From: JBEGQX01 sp041180805
GTDB taxonomy: Bacteria; Planctomycetota; Planctomycetia; Gemmatales; Gemmataceae
DNA: 7,125 bases
NCBI GenBank assembly: GCA_041180805.1
Contig: JBEGQX010000206.1
Location: 1-7,125 of the forward strand
Reading direction: 5' to 3'
Positions 1-6,879 of the stretch are shown here, one piece after another (positions within the stretch are counted from its first letter, which is position 1; every line of letters begins with the position of its first letter). The position numbers and the translations under genes are program-made. The notes beneath the pieces are model-generated. The model saw only the letters and a list, made by a program, of their open reading frames with translations. It was not told the origin of the DNA and searched no databases.

Positions 1-1
1 T

Positions 2-514
2 TCTAGCAAGTTGTACGGCCTTTCCAGCCGATATGAAGGTGGAAGTGTGCCAGTTTCCAAGGATTTTGCTTTTGCGAGGTTAAAGCCATTGCTTCCCATG
101 CAGATGGGTGTTTCCTTGAAAATATCCAACCAAGTGGTGTACACAGGCGATTTAGAGAAGAAGTTTGAGGAACTTGAACGGTCTGGCAGAGGTTTGGCCG
201 ACCAATTCCCAATTCCCGGTGAAGATTTTCAGATCGGGGTCACCGAGGCTTTATTCTTCAGCAATAGTGCCAGGTTTGCCTCCGAGGCTATTCCGGAAGG
301 AACCGACAAGTTGGTTCATGCCATGATGGCATTGCCATCCCTGGAGGATCGGGCGGAAGTTGCGGTTTGGTCCGTTCTATCCCGTCAACCCAGTCAGGAT
401 GAAAAAACGGTTGTTGCGGGTTATTTAAAAAAACACGGGCCAGATTCCAAGGATGCTTGCAAGCAGGTTATTTGGTCCTTGGTGTCTTCACCAGAATTCA
501 GGTTTAACTACTAA
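2..514 (+). CDS. DUF1549/DUF1553 (PSCyt2/PSD1) family protein, C-terminal part only
   Basis: The frame is open to the left edge, so only the last 170 residues are visible. A TTG at 11 could be read as a start, but it has no clear ribosome binding site and the family is far longer, so I read this as a truncated 3' end. The visible part matches, from memory of the family, the tail of planctomycete DUF1549/DUF1553 proteins. A 'GEDFQIGVTEALFFSN' stretch is followed by a helical region containing 'AVWSVLSRQPSQDE', and the end is 'WSLVSSPEFRFNY', close to the usual (A/S)EFRFN(H/Y) terminus. No CxxCH is visible; any haem site would lie upstream. The protein is probably extracytoplasmic and is normally encoded next to a DUF1501 gene, as here: the next gene starts 18 bases downstream in the same reading frame. 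It differs clearly from the long cytochrome at 2853, so the window holds two classes of this family. Its biochemical function is not established. Confidence 0.85.
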   Translation, partial: SSKLYGLSSRYEGGSVPVSKDFAFARLKPLLPMQMGVSLKISNQVVYTGDLEKKFEELERSGRGLADQFPIPGEDFQIGVTEALFFSNSARFASEAIPEGTDKLVHAMMALPSLEDRAEVAVWSVLSRQPSQDEKTVVAGYLKKHGPDSKDACKQVIWSLVSSPEFRFNY

Positions 515-519
515 AGCGC

Positions 520-524
520 GGAGA
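520..524 (+). promoter_or_regulatory. Ribosome binding site of first DUF1501 gene
   Basis: GGAGA lies 8 bases before the ATG at 533, in the 18-base gap after the upstream stop. It favours the start at 533 over the in-frame ATG at 560, which has only a weak GCGGAT upstream. Confidence 0.65.
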
Positions 525-532
525 TTCCACAA

Positions 533-1807
533 ATGAGCAATAGACAATTTTGCGGATCTATGGAGCACTTTGTTTCCCGGCGAGGATTTATTGGTTCTGC
601 GGCTGGGTTATCCATCGGTTCTTTCCTTGGGCAGAAAGCTGTAGCTGAGGAAATCAAAAAACAGGGTAAAAGTGTGATCATGCTTTGGCTGGCAGGTGGC
701 GCCAGCCAGTTGGAAACCTGGGATCCTAAACCAGGGGCTGTTACGGGTGGTCCCTTTCGCTCTATTCAAACTTCAACCCCTGGGATTCAAATATCCGAGC
801 TGATGCCCAAGATGGCGGCAAGGCTCAAAGACACATGCATAATCCGATCCTTGAATACCAAAAACGCCGATCATGGAAGTGGTGCTCAACTCATGATGCG
901 TGGCAGGCGCGATGATGCGGCATTGAAGTTTCCTGACCTTGGTTCCGTGATAGCCAGGGAGCTCGGCAAGCCGGATAGCCCGGTGCCAGATTACGTTTCT
1001 TTTTATCTGCAAACAGAAGGCCGTAATTTTGCTGGATCAGGTTTTTTGGGGGCTAGATATGGTCCCATGGAACTTTCCAAGGAGGCAATGCCCGAGAATG
1101 TCAGCCGCTTGGATCAGATTTCGCTGGAGGATTTTCACGACAGGCAGGCTCTAAGGGATCTCTGGAGCAAGAATTTCAGCATGGGGCGAAATTCCGGAGT
1201 TTTGGCCAGTCATGAGCAGGCTTATTTGCGTGTCAACGGCTTGATGGATAGTAAAAAGCTTTTTGATGTAACCAAAGAATCCCAAAAGACCAGGGATAAA
1301 TATGGCCCAACCCAGTTTGCGGAACAGGTTCTAATAGCGAGGCGCCTCGCTGAGGCGGGTGTTCCGTTTGTTCGAGTTGGCCGTGCGTGGTGGGATAGCC
1401 ATGGACAAAACTTTGAAACCCATCAAGAGCTTGTGCCTGAATTGGATCATGTGATGGCAACTTTGCTGGATGATTTGGCAGAGAGGGGAATGTTGAAAAA
1501 CACCATGGTGATCACCCTTTCGGAGTTTGGAAGAACTCCTTCCATAAATGCCAGCCTGGGCAGGGATCATTTTGCCTCCGCATGGAGTTGTTCCATATCT
1601 GGCTGTGGTGTGGTGGGCGGATCGGTATATGGAAAAACAGATGCCAAGGGTGACAAGGTTGCGGAAGGCGAAATTGGTGCTGCAAGGCTTTTCGCGACAA
1701 TTTATAAAGCCTTGGGAATCAACCCGCAAAAAAATTACTATGTGGGATCAAGGCCAGTGCCGTTGACTGATCCTGGTACCGAGCCAGTTAAAGAGGTGCT
1801 AGCCTAA
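533..1807 (+). CDS. DUF1501 family protein (module A), Tat-exported
   Basis: This is a 424-residue protein of the DUF1501 family (alkaline phosphatase/sulfatase-like fold group); its substrate is unknown. Residues 15-20 read SRRGFI, a twin-arginine motif, followed by a hydrophobic run to about residue 32, so export through Tat is likely. The beginning, with FCG at 6-8 and H12 before the RR, resembles the usual DUF1501 N-terminus and supports the ATG at 533; M10 (560) is an alternative. Family landmarks follow in order: an N-terminal 'LAGGASQLETWDPKPG' segment (53-68), 'ADHGSG' (112-117), 'WDSHGQNF' (287-294), 'SEFGRTPSI' (330-338), 'GRDH' (343-346) and 'GGSVYGKTD' (362-370). The Asp and His residues of these motifs are the plausible metal ligands, by analogy with the fold group. 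I see no assigned nucleophile, so catalysis is unproven. The length suits the shorter DUF1501 class. It follows the partial PSCyt/PSD1-type gene and precedes the WD40 gene by 16 bases. Confidence 0.93.
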   Translation: MSNRQFCGSMEHFVSRRGFIGSAAGLSIGSFLGQKAVAEEIKKQGKSVIMLWLAGGASQLETWDPKPGAVTGGPFRSIQTSTPGIQISELMPKMAARLKDTCIIRSLNTKNADHGSGAQLMMRGRRDDAALKFPDLGSVIARELGKPDSPVPDYVSFYLQTEGRNFAGSGFLGARYGPMELSKEAMPENVSRLDQISLEDFHDRQALRDLWSKNFSMGRNSGVLASHEQAYLRVNGLMDSKKLFDVTKESQKTRDKYGPTQFAEQVLIARRLAEAGVPFVRVGRAWWDSHGQNFETHQELVPELDHVMATLLDDLAERGMLKNTMVITLSEFGRTPSINASLGRDHFASAWSCSISGCGVVGGSVYGKTDAKGDKVAEGEIGAARLFATIYKALGINPQKNYYVGSRPVPLTDPGTEPVKEVLA

Positions 1808-1811
1808 AGTT

Positions 1812-1815
1812 AGGA
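1812..1815 (+). promoter_or_regulatory. Ribosome binding site of WD40 gene
   Basis: AGGA lies 8 bases before the ATG at 1824. In this frame, TAG at 1800-1802 blocks upstream extension and none of the codons between is a usual start. The ATG at 1824 is therefore the earliest possible start, which matters for judging whether the protein has a signal peptide. Confidence 0.55.
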
Positions 1816-1823
1816 ATGAAATC

Positions 1824-2822
1824 ATGAATTATTCGAAGATCAAAGTCCAAAAAAACATAAGCCGGCCGGATATCGTTTTTGACCTGGTCGCAATTCCCGG
1901 CACTTCCAGGGTTTTGCTTGCGAGCTCTGATTTCAACATCCATGATTTGGATATATCCCAGCAGAAAGCGGAATCCAAGACTCTTTCCGGGCACGCCAGT
2001 TATGTCACCACCCTTGCTTTGGGGAAAGATGTTCTTGCTTCTGGAAGTTATGACGGGAAGATTATTCTTTGGAACATTTCAAAAAACGAAAAAATAAAGT
2101 CGCTGGATGCCCATCAGAAATGGATCAGGAAAATCACTCTCTCGCCCGATGGGAAAATATTAGCCAGCGTTGCCGATGACATGGTTTTAAAGCTTTGGAG
2201 TTTTCCTGAAGGAAAGTTGATCCGGGAAATGAAAGGTGAGCATACTCCTCTGACACCTCACCATTTTCAATCCATGCTTTATGCCTGCACCTTTAATTCG
2301 GATGGTTCGCTTGTTGCAAGCGCGGACAAGACAGGTCATGTTGTCGTTTGGGAAACAAAGTCGGGTAAAAAGGTTGCCTCGGTGGAAGCCCCGATCATGT
2401 ATACGTGGGATCCTTCAGCCAGAAGGCATTCCATAGGCGGTCCAAGGTCGCTGGCTTTTTCACCAGATTCCAAATATCTGGCAGTCGGTGGGACTGGAAA
2501 GATCGGCAACATCGATCACCTTGAGGCCAACGCCCGTATCGAGGTTTTTGAATGGCAGAAGCAGGAAAAGTCCAGGGAATTTATCATTGATAAGCATAAG
2601 GGATTGGTCGAGTTTCTAGAGTTTCATCCCGACGGTAATATACTTTTGGGGGCTGGCGGTGCCGGAGAAGGTTTCATTTGTTTTGTTGATTTGAAAGAAA
2701 ACAAGGTGGCGCATCAGGAAAAAGCCCAAATGAATGTGCATGGAGTGTTTACCCAAAATAAAATGACCAGCATTCTTGCTGGTGGCCATCACCGTGTTAT
2801 GGAATTCCAGTTTGAAGGTTGA
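1824..2822 (+). CDS. WD40 repeat beta-propeller protein
   Basis: This is a 332-residue protein that I read as one seven-bladed propeller. Blades fall at about residues 13-46 (degenerate), 53-86 (GH at 56-57, then 'GSYDGKIILW'), 95-128 ('LSPDGKILAS', ending KLW), 136-178 ('ADKTGHVVVW'), 205-245 ('LAFSPDSKYLAVGG'), 257-290 ('FHPDG') and 298-330. Propellers of this kind bind proteins or peptides and are scaffolds, with no catalytic motif. Three stretches do not fit the WD consensus: 'WDPSARRHSIGG' (195-206), 'GGTGKIGNIDHLEANAR' (222-238) and 'GAGGAGEGF' (277-285). From memory, unverified, similar stretches occur in planctomycete WD40 proteins encoded beside DUF1501 genes. The N-terminus is polar with no signal peptide, and no longer start is available, unlike the exported neighbours. 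The gene sits between the two modules, 16 bases after one and 30 before the next. A role in assembling or sensing the neighbouring proteins is inference only. Confidence 0.92.
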   Translation: MNYSKIKVQKNISRPDIVFDLVAIPGTSRVLLASSDFNIHDLDISQQKAESKTLSGHASYVTTLALGKDVLASGSYDGKIILWNISKNEKIKSLDAHQKWIRKITLSPDGKILASVADDMVLKLWSFPEGKLIREMKGEHTPLTPHHFQSMLYACTFNSDGSLVASADKTGHVVVWETKSGKKVASVEAPIMYTWDPSARRHSIGGPRSLAFSPDSKYLAVGGTGKIGNIDHLEANARIEVFEWQKQEKSREFIIDKHKGLVEFLEFHPDGNILLGAGGAGEGFICFVDLKENKVAHQEKAQMNVHGVFTQNKMTSILAGGHHRVMEFQFEG

Positions 2823-2844
2823 TTTTTAACCAGTTTAATCGGGT

Positions 2845-2849
2845 AAGGG
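2845..2849 (+). promoter_or_regulatory. Closely spaced ribosome binding site of cytochrome gene
   Basis: AAGGG lies only 3 bases before the ATG at 2853, closer than the usual 5-9. In-frame TAA at 2844-2846 prevents any start further upstream, and the two codons between (GGG, CCC) are not starts, so the ATG at 2853 is the earliest start. The short spacing suggests weak initiation or reliance on coupling to the WD40 gene that ends 30 bases upstream. Confidence 0.4.
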
Positions 2850-2852
2850 CCC

Positions 2853-5423
2853 ATGTATCTTTACTCCCTCATTCTCGCTTTTGGAATTCCTGGGCCTGAA
2901 GATATTTATTTCGAGCAACAAACCAGGGGGATTCTCAAGGCTTATTGCTTTGAGTGCCATGGAGAGACGGAAAAGCTCAAAGGTGGATTGGATCTCCGCC
3001 TTAAAAAGTTCATGATTTCCGGTGGTGACAATGGCCCGGCCATAATTACTGGTAATTCCCGGGAAAGCATTCTTATTAAAAGGATCGAAAGCAATGAAAT
3101 GCCACCGGGCAAGAAAAAGCTTGAACCAGAACAGATTTCTATCCTTAAACGTTGGATTGATTCGGGAGCTAAAACCGAATTCAAGGAACCCGAAACACTC
3201 CCAAGGGGAAATATTATCACCGCGCAGGATCGCCAGCATTGGTCCTTGAAGCCGATTATCAGGCCCTCCATTCCGCAAGTTCAATCAACGCAATTGGTGA
3301 AAACCCCGATAGATGCATTTCTTTTGAAAAAATTAGAGGAAAAGAAACTTGGCTTTTCACCAATAGCTGAAAAGAGTGTGCTGCTTCGAAGGCTGTATTT
3401 CGATGTTTTGGGAGCACCACCGCCAGCGGAACAGATGGAACTATTCCTGAAAGATCATTCTCCTGATGCATTTGCGAAAATGGTTGAAAGGGTTCTTGCC
3501 TCCCCGCACTATGGGGAGAGATGGGCCAGGCATTGGATGGATGTGGCGGGCTATGCTGATTCAGAAGGTTACGATGGTACCGATGTCTTAAGGAAAACCA
3601 CATACCACTACCGCGACTACCTTATACGCTCTTTGAATTCCAACAAACCCTGGAACCAGTTGATTCAGGAGCAATTGGCGGGGGATGAAATGGTCCGCCC
3701 GCCATATGAAAAACTTCCAAATCAGGAACTTGACAAGCTGATTGCAACGGGGTTTCTAAGGCTTGCTCCTGATGGTAGTTCAGGCAAGGATGTGGATTTG
3801 AAAGTTTCCAGCAACCAAACGGTTGCCGACACGATTCAAATTGTTTCAGGAGCACTTCTGGGGCTTACTGTGCATTGTGCACAATGCCATAACCATCGTT
3901 ATGATCCCATTTCGCAAACAGATTATTTTAGAATGAGGTCGGTTTTTGAGCCTGCACTAAATCCAAAGCAATGGAAAGGCATTGAAGGCCGCGAAGTCAA
4001 AATCCAGTACCCTGAAGAAAAGAAAAAAAGTGATGATCTGGAAAAACAGGCATCTGAAATCGATGCAAGACGAACTTTACGTTTCAACGAAGTGCAAAAG
4101 CAGGAATTTGAAAAATCACTTGATAAAGTGCCCCAAGAAAAGCATGCTGAAATTAAAAAGGCCTTCGATACCCCTCTTGTCAAAAGGTCTGCCGAACAGA
4201 AAAAACTATTGTCGGATTATCCGAATTCGAATGTCAATACAGGCTTGATTATTCAGAGGAATGCCAAGCTGAATGCTGAATTCAAAAAATACACGGATGA
4301 AGCGGCAAATATTCGGTCCAAGAAACCACCTGTAATCTCTTATCGGGTTCTTGCTGAAACCGTGGAAAAACCTCCCCAGACATTTCGTTTTGAGCGGGGG
4401 GATGTGGATCAACCCAAGGAGGTTGTTGATCCCGGTCATTTCGAAGTGTTTCATGACTTAAATCTGCCTGCTATTCCCGTCGATGATCCATCTTTGCCCT
4501 CCACGGGAAGAAGACTTGCCTTTGCCAGGGCTATTACGGATGGCAAATTTCCTATGACTTCCAGGGTTTTGGTGAATCGTTTTTGGATGCACCATTTTGG
4601 ACGCCCGATTGCGGGTAGTCCCTCCGATTTTGGAAAATTGGGTGAGGCACCTTCCCACCCGGAGTTGTTGGATTGGCTTGCATCTGAGTTCTTGGTGGAT
4701 TGGGACTTAAAGTCTTTCCATCGGTTGGTTTTATTGAGCCATGCTTATCAGCAACAAAGTGTTCGTTCCGATGATTTGCAGGCCATGGACCCTGACAATC
4801 ATCTATTGGGAAGAATGAACCCAAAGCGGCTTGAAGGAGAGATTATCAGGGATGCCATGCTGATTGTTAGTGGCAAATTGAACACAAGGTTTTTTGGGCC
4901 GCCTGTTCCGGTGACGCCAGATGATTACGGGCAGATTGTTATCGGAGCGGATACGCGTGATGCGGCTGGTAGGTTTACCGGTAAAAAAGTCGGATTGAAC
5001 GGAGAGGAATTCAGGCGAAGCATTTATATTCAGAGCAGGCGTAGTGCACCTCTGGCAGTCTTTGAATCGTTTGATGCGCCCTTGGCAAATCCCTCCTGTG
5101 ATCATAGAAACAAATCCACCTCCCCGACCCAATCCCTGCTAATGCTTAATAGCCAGTTTATCCAGGAACAGGCAGGTAATTTCGCAAATCGATTGTTGGG
5201 AAATCAGGCAAATACCAATTCCGAAAAGATTGAGCTTGCCTGGTTTACGGCATTTGGTGTGGCTCCCTCGTCCGAAGAAATGAAAGAATCGATTTCATTT
5301 ATTTCCGAACAAAAGAAGGTTTTGGATAACAAGGGTAAAAGTGAAAAGTCCATGGAACAGCAGGTTTGGACAACATTCTGCCAAGGATTATTGATCTCCA
5401 ACAGATTCCTGTACGTTGACTAG
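2853..5423 (+). CDS. PSCyt1-DUF1549-DUF1553 planctomycete c-type cytochrome
   Basis: This 856-residue protein has the full planctomycete architecture. A PSCyt1 cytochrome-like region (about 25-110) carries the haem c motif CFECH (32-36) and 'NEMPPGKKKL' (81-90), whose M83 is a plausible axial ligand. A DUF1549/PSCyt2 region (about 152-365) contains 'LASPHYGERWARHWMD' (215-230) and a second haem motif CAQCH (342-346) before 'NHRYDPISQTDY'. A lysine- and glutamate-rich, probably helical linker (about 386-490) follows. The DUF1553/PSD1 region (about 550-815) contains 'RVLVNRFWMHHFGRPI' (571-586), 'SHPELLDWLA' (601-610) and 'SPTQSLLMLN' (757-766). Both haems must be attached outside the cytoplasm, so export is expected. 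The N-terminus has a short hydrophobic stretch (about 2-12) but no basic residue before it and no clear cleavage site. It is the first gene of module B and shares a reading frame with the DUF1501 gene 15 bases downstream. Electron transfer is the likely property; partner and substrate are unknown. Confidence 0.94.
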   Translation: MYLYSLILAFGIPGPEDIYFEQQTRGILKAYCFECHGETEKLKGGLDLRLKKFMISGGDNGPAIITGNSRESILIKRIESNEMPPGKKKLEPEQISILKRWIDSGAKTEFKEPETLPRGNIITAQDRQHWSLKPIIRPSIPQVQSTQLVKTPIDAFLLKKLEEKKLGFSPIAEKSVLLRRLYFDVLGAPPPAEQMELFLKDHSPDAFAKMVERVLASPHYGERWARHWMDVAGYADSEGYDGTDVLRKTTYHYRDYLIRSLNSNKPWNQLIQEQLAGDEMVRPPYEKLPNQELDKLIATGFLRLAPDGSSGKDVDLKVSSNQTVADTIQIVSGALLGLTVHCAQCHNHRYDPISQTDYFRMRSVFEPALNPKQWKGIEGREVKIQYPEEKKKSDDLEKQASEIDARRTLRFNEVQKQEFEKSLDKVPQEKHAEIKKAFDTPLVKRSAEQKKLLSDYPNSNVNTGLIIQRNAKLNAEFKKYTDEAANIRSKKPPVISYRVLAETVEKPPQTFRFERGDVDQPKEVVDPGHFEVFHDLNLPAIPVDDPSLPSTGRRLAFARAITDGKFPMTSRVLVNRFWMHHFGRPIAGSPSDFGKLGEAPSHPELLDWLASEFLVDWDLKSFHRLVLLSHAYQQQSVRSDDLQAMDPDNHLLGRMNPKRLEGEIIRDAMLIVSGKLNTRFFGPPVPVTPDDYGQIVIGADTRDAAGRFTGKKVGLNGEEFRRSIYIQSRRSAPLAVFESFDAPLANPSCDHRNKSTSPTQSLLMLNSQFIQEQAGNFANRLLGNQANTNSEKIELAWFTAFGVAPSSEEMKESISFISEQKKVLDNKGKSEKSMEQQVWTTFCQGLLISNRFLYVD

Positions 5424-5427
5424 AAAC

Positions 5428-5431
5428 AAGG
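5428..5431 (+). promoter_or_regulatory. Ribosome binding site of second DUF1501 gene
   Basis: AAGG lies 7 bases before the first of two adjacent ATG codons (5439 and 5442). Either start keeps the twin-arginine motif; the first has the more usual spacing. Confidence 0.5.
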
Positions 5432-5438
5432 CGAAACC

Positions 5439-6872
5439 ATGATGAACAACCGCAGGAAATTTTTGCAAGAGGCTTCCCTGGGAATGGGATCCATTGGTTT
5501 GGCCTTGGCGCTGCACCAAGATAAGATGCTTGCGGCGCCTGTTCGTCCGGAATTGGAAGCAAAGGTTTTTGATTTAACGCCCAAAAAACCGGAAATCAAA
5601 CCCAAAGCCACGGCTATGATTTCCCTTTTCATGCAGGGTGGTCCCAGTCATCACGATATGTTTGACCCCAAACCCATGATGGATCGCTACAACGGAAAAC
5701 CTTTTCCGGGCACCATTAAGTATGACTCCACGGATCAAGCCAGCAACAAGGTTTTTGCTTCGCCATGGAAGTACGGCAAACATGGTAATTGTGGCATGGA
5801 ATTAACCGAACTTGTGCCATGTCTTGCAAAAATCGCTGATGAAATCACGCTGGTTCGCTCCATGCATACAGGTGTGAATAATCATGGCCAGTCGATTGAT
5901 GCCCTCAACACAGGAAGGATTACCGGTGGCCGGCCTGTTCTTGGAAGCTGGCTTGGTTACGGGCTGGGAACTGAAAACCAAAACCTTCCCGCTTATGTCG
6001 TTTTGACGGATCCGGCCAGCCTGCCGGTATTGGGTGTTTCCAATTTTTCAAATGGTTGGCTCCCTTCCATGTATCAGGGAACCGTTATACGTCCCTCCGA
6101 GCCAAGAATATTAAACCTTGATCCTCCCCCTTACCTTGATGGTCAGCCACAAAAAAACCTCCTTGCCTTTTTGAAAGCAATTAACAGCGAACATAAAAAA
6201 TATCATCCTCACGAGCTTGATTTGGACGCGAGAATCGCCACCTATGAACTTGCTGCAAGAATGCAATCAGCAGGTAAGGAAGCTTTGGATCTTACCCAGG
6301 AATCCAAGGAAACCAAGAAGCTTTACGGGTTGGATAATCCCGCAACTGCAAACTATGGTTCACGTTGTCTCATAGCGCGCAGGTTGATTGAGCGTGGAGT
6401 TCGCTTTGTTCAAATATTATCCCGCAACCAAATGTGGGATAACCACAATGCCTTAATCAGTGGATTACCCAAAAATTGTTTGGAAACAGATCAGCCTTCC
6501 ATGGCTTTGGTTCTTGACCTTAAGCGTAGGGGGCTTTTGGACAGTACCTTGGTAACGTGGGGTGGGGAAATGGGCAGACTGCCAGTTATTCAGAATGATT
6601 CAGGCAGGGAAAAAATTGGCAGGGACCACAATACCTATGGATTTAGCTGGTGGTTTGCCGGTGCTGGAATAAAGGCGGGTTACATGCATGGAGCAACTGA
6701 TGATTTTGGACACCATGCGGTAAAAGATGTTGTAAATCATTATGATTTGCATGCAACTATTTTGCATATGTTTGGTTTGGACCATAAAAAACTTACATAT
6801 CAGCGAAATGGCCAGCAAATGTCACTCACCGATAATCAACCCGGGAGGGTCGTTACCGAGTTGTTTGCCTGA
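5439..6872 (+). CDS. DUF1501 family protein (module B), Tat-exported
   Basis: This is a 477-residue DUF1501 protein, about 50 residues longer than the paralogue at 533 and clearly diverged from it. The N-terminus has NRRKFL (4-9), a twin-arginine motif with a hydrophobic run (about 13-26) and a possible cleavage region near 'LAAP' (31-34), so Tat export is likely. Family landmarks are 'LFMQGGPSHHDMFDPKP' (63-79), 'NNHGQS' (147-152), 'MWDNHN' (332-337), 'WGGEMGRLPVIQ' (374-385), 'GRDHNTYG' (394-401), 'GATDDFGHHAV' (418-428), 'DLHATILHMFGLDH' (436-449) and the tail 'RVVTELFA'. The last four are typical of the longer DUF1501 class that pairs with PSCyt1-containing proteins, which fits its neighbour 15 bases upstream. 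Where the other copy has EFGRTP, this one has EMGRLP. Asp and His in these motifs are likely metal ligands by analogy with alkaline phosphatase-like folds; substrate and activity are unknown. It is the last gene of the operon. Confidence 0.94.
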   Translation: MMNNRRKFLQEASLGMGSIGLALALHQDKMLAAPVRPELEAKVFDLTPKKPEIKPKATAMISLFMQGGPSHHDMFDPKPMMDRYNGKPFPGTIKYDSTDQASNKVFASPWKYGKHGNCGMELTELVPCLAKIADEITLVRSMHTGVNNHGQSIDALNTGRITGGRPVLGSWLGYGLGTENQNLPAYVVLTDPASLPVLGVSNFSNGWLPSMYQGTVIRPSEPRILNLDPPPYLDGQPQKNLLAFLKAINSEHKKYHPHELDLDARIATYELAARMQSAGKEALDLTQESKETKKLYGLDNPATANYGSRCLIARRLIERGVRFVQILSRNQMWDNHNALISGLPKNCLETDQPSMALVLDLKRRGLLDSTLVTWGGEMGRLPVIQNDSGREKIGRDHNTYGFSWWFAGAGIKAGYMHGATDDFGHHAVKDVVNHYDLHATILHMFGLDHKKLTYQRNGQQMSLTDNQPGRVVTELFA

Positions 6873-6879
6873 GCGTAAA

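Larger units (their letters stand above)
2..6872 (+). other. Putative operon of five co-directional genes, 5' end outside window
   Basis: Five + strand genes are separated by 18, 16, 30 and 15 bases. None of these gaps can hold a full promoter plus terminator, and each contains a purine-rich ribosome binding site. The reading as one transcript is inference from spacing and from the shared protein families. The promoter must lie upstream of the window or inside coding sequence. Downstream, the convergent gene's stop is only 7 bases away, so any terminator overlaps coding sequence. Confidence 0.7.

Noticed and set aside
11..13. TTG as a true start of a short 167-residue gene
   Set aside because: The frame stays open to the window edge, no good ribosome binding site precedes it, and the protein matches only the tail of a much longer family.
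1331..1729. Minus-strand open frame of 132 codons opposite the first DUF1501 gene
   Set aside because: The + strand here encodes conserved DUF1501 motifs such as EFGRTP and GRDH. The antisense protein looks like an arbitrary reading of that sequence.
2835..3284. Minus-strand open frame of 149 codons opposite the cytochrome start
   Set aside because: It lies opposite the PSCyt1 region, which carries clear family motifs on the + strand. The antisense product has no recognisable domain.
3884..3900. CAQCHNHRYDP in place of the more familiar CARCHDHKYDP
   Set aside because: From memory, Gln and Asn variants are common in the family, so it is not unusual.
4010..4200. Locally A-rich stretch within the cytochrome gene, a possible inserted sequence
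   Set aside because: The frame is intact and it encodes a Lys/Glu-rich linker of a kind common between DUF1549 and DUF1553 regions. The composition follows from the amino acids.
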